Below, in pieces: positions 8,501 through 12,269 of a stretch of DNA of 12,269 nucleotides. Source of the stretch: Gonium pectorale. Lineage: Eukaryota; Chlorophyta; Chlorophyceae; Chlamydomonadales; Volvocaceae. Position numbers and translations under genes: made by a program. Positions within the stretch are counted from its first letter, which is position 1. Every line of letters starts with the position of its first letter. The DNA lies in the NCBI GenBank assembly GCA_001584585.1, contig LSYV01000006.1, positions 1,702,669 through 1,714,937 of the forward strand, read 5' to 3'. A model generated the notes under the pieces. It ran no database searches. It worked only from the letters and a program-made list of their open reading frames with translations, and was not told the origin of the DNA.

Positions 8501-9655
8501 GAGGTACGGTAGTGAGCAAAGGCATCCCAGCCGGCAGCCCGTGAGCTCTATCGTGCTCGACCCAACAAAAAGAACCCCTAGCAGCTAAACGGGCATGCGC
8601 GTGTATTCGTCGTGGCGGATTGCGCCGTTCTTTATGGCTGTTCGGTTTCAGGACACCCGCGCCGTGCCTCGCCCAAAGTGCTACGCGGCGCGGCCATGGC
8701 ACGCTCTGCTGCTCTGTTTTTGTATGGGGCCATTCGGTGCGCGGGGGGGGGGCCGTGAGGGAGCACCGCAACGGGGAGGATATGTTGATGTTGGGCGGTG
8801 GGGTGGGGGCGGGTAATGAAGAAGGGAGACGGGTCGCGTCGTGGACACCGAATCGCATACTCAATAGGAGAACTTGTGGTGGTCTTCTGGCAGCTGTAGA
8901 CGACCTGTGAAACTTCGGCGGGGGGGCCGGGTTCAGGCGTGCTGCAGCTTTGCAGTGTACGCCGGTTGAAGTACGGTCCAAGCCTTTCACGACCGCCCGT
9001 CGCGCGCGCGCCCGTCACCCGCTTACTTGTGAAAAAAACGATAACCAGAAACGGGGAAGGCAGCCTCTACGGACATACACACCCGAGGGTGTGATGTTTC
9101 CAGCAGGGCGCCGAGTACAGGGCATGCATGGCGGGCGAGGTATACGAGCAGACGGCCCCACCCCCCGGTGTGGCTCTCTCACGCAGCAATCTGAGCGCGC
9201 AGCGGGGCACCACAGGGCGTCTCGGCACCACCCCGACACCCGGCCGTGTAGGTCCCCGGCCACCGTCCACGCCCCCTAACATGCTACTCGCTTGCTTTCA
9301 CCTCGCAGTGTGTCTTGAGCACCCTGCTTCCGCATCTACAACGCAGCTCAGCAACCGCAACCCAAAACAACGAGACCCATCAACGACCTCAACACAAACT
9401 GTAACTGCACAGCACCGCAACCGCAACGAACAACCGTCAGCGGTGGGAATGGCTGGGACCTCAAGTTCCCAGGCATTTTACGAATACAGGCACATGGGTA
9501 TGTTGTACAGGCCGCAGACAAAAGAGCAACAAAGCACCTGATTAGGCTGGCTTACGGTCGGACAGTCACGGAAGGACACGCAAGAGAATCGAGATTATAC
9601 ATTAGTTTCTATACAAATGTATTACGCTATTGTACAGTGGAGGTCATATCGTACA

Positions 9656-9660
9656 TTACA
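9656..9660 (-). terminator. alternative TGTAA signal for BCKDHA, putative
   Basis: Plus-strand TTACA reads TGTAA on the minus strand and lies in an AT-rich patch (about 9580-9660). It would give a 3' UTR of about 770 bases if the proximal signal at 10021 is skipped. Confidence 0.25.
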
Positions 9661-9738
9661 CCCCAGCAAGCCACCAATGGAGCCGGCCGGCACTACGGAG
9701 GGGACGCAACGCGCGGGTGAGCCGAACTGTGAGCCCGA

Positions 9739-9752
9739 CCGACCCGCGGGTC
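9739..9752. repeat. CCGACCCGCGGGTC motif, copy 3 (downstream of BCKDHA)
   Basis: This exact copy lies in gene-poor DNA between the two candidate BCKDHA polyadenylation signals. Confidence 0.8.
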
Positions 9753-9920
9753 ACTAAGGGCGTTCACGGCGTGCCCCGCCCTGCCACCAAGCCGCCGCCC
9801 GCCCATGCTCGACACCACAGCCCTGACCGCGAGCTGCACCGAAACCACTGCGCGGGCCGCCGTACCAGGCAGGGTGCTGTGAGCCTGCCACTGCGCAGCG
9901 CGGGCACAGGACCTCCGTGC

Positions 9921-9962
9921 CACCCACCCACCCACCCGCCCCGCCCCCCTCCCCTCACCCCC
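9921..9962 (-). promoter_or_regulatory. G-rich tract downstream of the BCKDHA polyadenylation signal
   Basis: On the minus strand this tract is a run of GGGGAGGGGGGCGGGGCGGG followed by repeated GGGT. It has G-quadruplex potential and lies about 60-100 bases beyond the TGTAA at 10021-10025. Such tracts can pause RNA polymerase II and favour 3' end formation; that role here is inference. Confidence 0.35.
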
Positions 9963-10020
9963 GTCACCGCCAGGGCACCTGCCGCAGCATGCAGCAACAG
10001 CCCGTGACGCCGTCACCATT

Positions 10021-10025
10021 TTACA
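10021..10025 (-). terminator. TGTAA polyadenylation signal, putative, BCKDHA
   Basis: Plus-strand TTACA within CATTTTACACC reads TGTAA on the minus strand. It lies about 400 bases past the BCKDHA stop codon and is the first such match downstream. A G-rich tract follows. Confidence 0.5.
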
Positions 10026-10425
10026 CCGGCATAGCAGTTACAGCCACCTCCACCTTCCCACCACCACACAAGGGTGAGCACACATTTGCGCTTACGCATA
10101 TGTGTCGTTTCGTTTCAACACAAGGGTGAGCCAAGCGAGTTTGTCCGGCTCGCCCAGCACCGCCAGCTGCCAGCTGCCAGCTTACGGCCGCCAGCCGCTG
10201 CCGCCGCCGCCGGCCGCCGCCGGCCTCACCCATGGGCCACCGGCGGGCAGCGGCTGAGTGCGAGTGTGTGTGCCTCCCCTCCCCCCTACGCCCGGCCGGG
10301 ACGTCCCGCTGCTCCACGGCTCAGCGAGGCCAAGGGGCTGCGTGGTAACCAGCCAGGCAGCCAGTCAGCCAGCCAGGCAGCCAGCCAGATGCCGGCAGCC
10401 AGGCAGGCAGGCGGCTGTCGGCGCT
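10026..10425 (-). other. 3' UTR of BCKDHA, repeat-rich
   Basis: The stretch holds a CCAG/GCAG tetranucleotide tract (about 10347-10413) and a CCG trinucleotide block (about 10197-10227). CACAAGGGTGAGC is repeated at about 10068 and 10119. One arm of an inverted repeat (10104-10122) has its partner in the last intron. No coding sequence is supported. Confidence 0.5.
10347..10413. repeat. CCAG/GCAG tetranucleotide repeat tract
   Basis: An imperfect run of CCAG, GCAG and TCAG units lies just after the BCKDHA stop codon and would be in its 3' UTR. Variation between units suggests an old, drifting microsatellite. Confidence 0.7.
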
Positions 10426-12139
10426 TCACCTGATGGGCATGTCAGGCGGGCACAGCGCGGGGTGTCGCCGGGCGAAGGCCAGTGTGGCCTCCCGCTGCTC
10501 CGCCAGATGGGGCGGCATGGCCGCGTACACGTCGCTGAACATGTCGCTGAGTGGCGGCTTGGGCTGGCGGGCGGCGGAGTCGAGGGCGGCCAGGACCTGG
10601 GGGGGAGGAGGGGAGGCGGTGGGCGGGAGGCGGGTCACGGAGCCAAGGTCGCGGTCGGTGTGCGTTTGCGTGCGTGCGTGAGAGCGCGTGTTATGCATGC
10701 GTCACGGTACGCTCAAAACAGTTCTATAAACGTGTGATTATGTGTCTGTGTGTGTTGAAATGAAACGACGCATACGACGAGGGTAAGCACGAAAGTGACG
10801 GCGTTGTTGTAGGACCCAGCTCCAGTGCCTGTGTGTGTGTGAGAGAGGACTATGAGCGTGCGGATGATTCTGGTGCTGAACTCTGTGGGAGTCAGGAGAG
10901 GTACTATATCCACCGGAACCGGGTGCCACAAAGACCGGGAACCGGGTGCCACAAGGACTGCGGATGCCGAGGCAGCCGGGACCGGCAAGCGGGGATAGGG
11001 CATGGGGGAACAGGGGCGGCAGGGCGGCTGAAGGGGCAGAGCGTACGGCGGGGGGTCAGAGGCACGTTGGCAGAGGGCTTGGGGAGGGGGAGGGATTTGC
11101 AGCCCGTGGGTGAGATGCAGCCGCCAGGCGCTGACGGCGTCGGAGAACAGCCGAGCTGCGCCGGGGGCGGGGGCTGGGGCGGGTCATCTGGGATATTGGC
11201 AGCACGCGGGCACGCGGGGCGGTACAGGGCGGGGCGGGACAGATGCGGGGGGCGTACAGCCCGTGGCCTGACTGGCTCCCGGAAGAAGCGCTCACCCGCG
11301 CCCGCGCTGGCGCCCGCCAGACCCTGTGGCCCAGTCTGGTCCGGCCCCGTCTGTGCGCTTCCCCGGCCCCCGCCTTTCGCCCCCCGCCCCCCGGCGGGCC
11401 CCCGCCTTTCACCCGCCACCCCGCGGGACACCGGCCCCCGCCTCCCCCCCCTCCGCACCCGCCCTCCGCACCTGCTGCCGCACCTCCCTCCGCAGCTCCG
11501 CCTCGCGGCCCTCGTCCCACCAGCCCCGCCTCGCCAGCCAGCTGCGGAAGCGGGCCACCGGGTCCCGACTGCGCCACGACTGCATCTCCTCCGCGGTGCG
11601 GTACCTGGGGCCGGGGGGCCGGGCCGAGGGTAGGGGGGAGTAAGCAGGTAAGCGGCGGGGTCAAGAGGGGCGCACGCCCTGAGCAGACGACCACCGCCGC
11701 CGTTTGGATCCAGCAAACTGCCCCCCACCTCCGGGCCCCCTCCTCCCCGCAATCGCCCCGCCCCGCCCCGCCCCATCTGCACCCCAACCCCCGGTCCCCC
11801 ATCTTACCAGGGCCCCACCCCAACCCCTCCCCTCCTCGCCCCACCCCTTTCCACCCCAAACCCACCGTGTGGAGTCGTCCGAGGTGGAATGGTGGCCGCA
11901 GCGGTAGCTCATGCACTCGAGCAGCACGGGCCCGGGAGCCACCGGTGGGGAGGCGCCGCCCTCGCCACCGTTGCCGTCAGCCGCCGGCGCCGAGGTCGCC
12001 CCCAGCCCCGGCCCCGGCCCCAGGCCCAGCGCGCGCGCCCGCGCCTCCCTGACCGCGTTGTACACGGCCTGCACGTCCCCCCCGTCCACCCGGATGGCGG
12101 GGATGCCGTAGGAGGGGCCGCGGCCGGCGATGCCGTCGC
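10426..12139 (-). CDS. BCKDHA: branched-chain 2-oxoacid dehydrogenase E1 component, alpha subunit (C-terminal exons, 5' part outside window)
   Basis: The product is the alpha subunit of the thiamine-diphosphate-dependent E1 of the mitochondrial complex that decarboxylates the 2-oxoacids of Val, Leu and Ile. Three exons on the minus strand join in frame: 12139-11866, 11604-11472 and 10596-10426, about 192 residues in all. The first reads [20 protein letters not shown], then [15 protein letters not shown] and [15 protein letters not shown]. The second reads [29 protein letters not shown]. The third reads [20 protein letters not shown] and ends PPDMPIR plus TGA. These match the C-terminal third of plant and animal BCKDHA closely. 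HHSTSDDS is the kinase-regulated loop: the site-1 Ser is kept, but site 2 (Ser in the animal YRS) is Thr. About 27 low-complexity residues are inserted before VLLECMSYR. ThDP-binding exons and the targeting peptide are beyond the right edge. Confidence 0.93.
10597..11471 (-). other. last intron of BCKDHA (875 bp), repeat-bearing
   Basis: The donor is GTGCGGAGG at 11471 and the acceptor is TCCCCCCCAG ending at 10597, phase 0. It joins RREVRQQ to [11 protein letters not shown], as in BCKDHA homologues. It contains a 22/23-bp tandem duplication (10912-10956) and one arm of an inverted repeat (10751-10769). Confidence 0.85.
10912..10956. repeat. tandem duplication of a 22/23-bp unit
   Basis: ACCGGAACCGGGTGCCACAA plus AG (10912-10933) is followed directly by the same unit with one extra G and one change (10934-10956). 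It lies in the last BCKDHA intron. Confidence 0.85.
11605..11865 (-). other. penultimate intron of BCKDHA (261 bp)
   Basis: The donor is GTGGGTTTGG at 11865 and the acceptor is GGCCCCAG ending at 11605. It is a phase 2 intron: splicing completes an Arg codon between SDDST and YRTAEEM, inside the phosphorylation loop. The sequence is C-rich on the plus strand. Confidence 0.85.
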
Positions 12140-12269
12140 CTGTGCGTGGGTGGGTGGGTGGGAGGGGGTAATACGGAATGGGAATACGCGGGTGAGTGGG
12201 TGGGTGGGGGGTGGGTGGGGAGAGGGTGGGGAGTTGGGTGAGAAGCAGGGTTTGGTGGGACCCGTGCGG
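12140..12269 (-). other. upstream intron of BCKDHA (partial), G/T-rich repeats
   Basis: The acceptor GTGCGCACAG-like site ends in CACAG at 12140; the rest runs to the window edge. The plus strand carries GGGT repeats (about 12147-12165 and 12190-12225), that is C-rich ACCC units in the transcript, and these form the pyrimidine-rich stretch before the acceptor. The preceding exon should end with the first base of a Gly codon. Confidence 0.7.

Larger units (their letters stand above)
7381..10004. other. region without a supported gene (right part of the gene-poor interval)
   Basis: Contents visible here are a TATAAAG at 7390-7396, pyrimidine-rich DNA at about 7910-8010, and a (GT)20 microsatellite at 8286-8325 flanked by a possible retroposon tail. 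An AT-rich patch (about 9580-9660) and a C-rich tract (9921-9962) follow. Short open frames throughout show neither volvocine codon bias nor recognisable motifs. No tRNA or rRNA was seen. Confidence 0.4.

Noticed and set aside
9128..9541. 137-codon plus-strand frame
   Set aside because: Composition is Thr/Asn/Gln/Pro-rich with non-host codon choice, there are no motifs, and it lies in probable non-coding DNA.
10904..11916. Long minus-strand frames of 286-292 codons overlapping BCKDHA
   Set aside because: They run through BCKDHA introns in frames other than that of the real exon; composition is Gly/Arg/Pro only.
10833..12052. Plus-strand frames of 266-269 codons at the right end
   Set aside because: They are antisense to BCKDHA exons that match the family closely.
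1..12269. CRISPR arrays, tRNA or rRNA genes, bacterial operons
   Set aside because: No regularly spaced repeats, cloverleaf patterns or ribosomal RNA signatures were seen, and the spliced genes indicate a nuclear eukaryotic genome.

Overview
The window looks like nuclear DNA of a volvocine-type green alga (Chlamydomonas/Volvox relatives). Three things point there: strongly GC-rich coding sequence with G/C-ending codons, many introns of about 150-900 bp with GTGCGG/GTGAG-type donors and pyrimidine-rich CAG acceptors, and TGTAA sites where polyadenylation signals are expected. No bacterial operon, CRISPR array, tRNA, rRNA or intact mobile element was found. The species call is inference.

Layout. 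(1) Positions 1-428 are 3' UTR or downstream sequence of a minus-strand gene. (2) Positions 429 to about 995 (possibly 1025) hold the last two recognisable exons of that gene, a coiled-coil protein I cannot name; its 5' end is unclear. (3) About 1026-2129 is a divergent intergenic or promoter region of lower GC. (4) Positions 2130-4940 hold a five-exon plus-strand gene for a 454-residue class I SAM-dependent methyltransferase with a likely organelle transit peptide. Its 3' UTR probably runs to a TGTAA at 5639. (5) About 5644-10000 is roughly 4.3 kb with no gene I can support. It holds microsatellites, low-complexity DNA, a possible retroposon tail and weak candidate exons. (6) From about 10021 to the right edge, on the minus strand, lies the 3' part of the gene for branched-chain 2-oxoacid dehydrogenase E1 alpha (BCKDHA): three exons at 12139-11866, 11604-11472 and 10596-10426, with the 5' exons outside the window.

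The three genes have no evident functional link. BCKDHA acts in mitochondrial Val/Leu/Ile breakdown, the methyltransferase is probably organellar, and the coiled-coil protein is of unknown role. The coiled-coil gene and the methyltransferase gene are divergent and may share a promoter region.

The oddest signal is a 14-base motif with a palindromic 12-base core (GACCCGCGGGTC). It occurs three times in 12 kb, in an intron, in an exon and in downstream DNA. Other points are a frame break at the 5' end of the coiled-coil gene, a low-complexity insert inside the BCKDHA core, an inverted repeat joining the BCKDHA 3' UTR to its last intron, and a stop-free intron of length divisible by three in the methyltransferase gene. 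I found no convincing new biological system.
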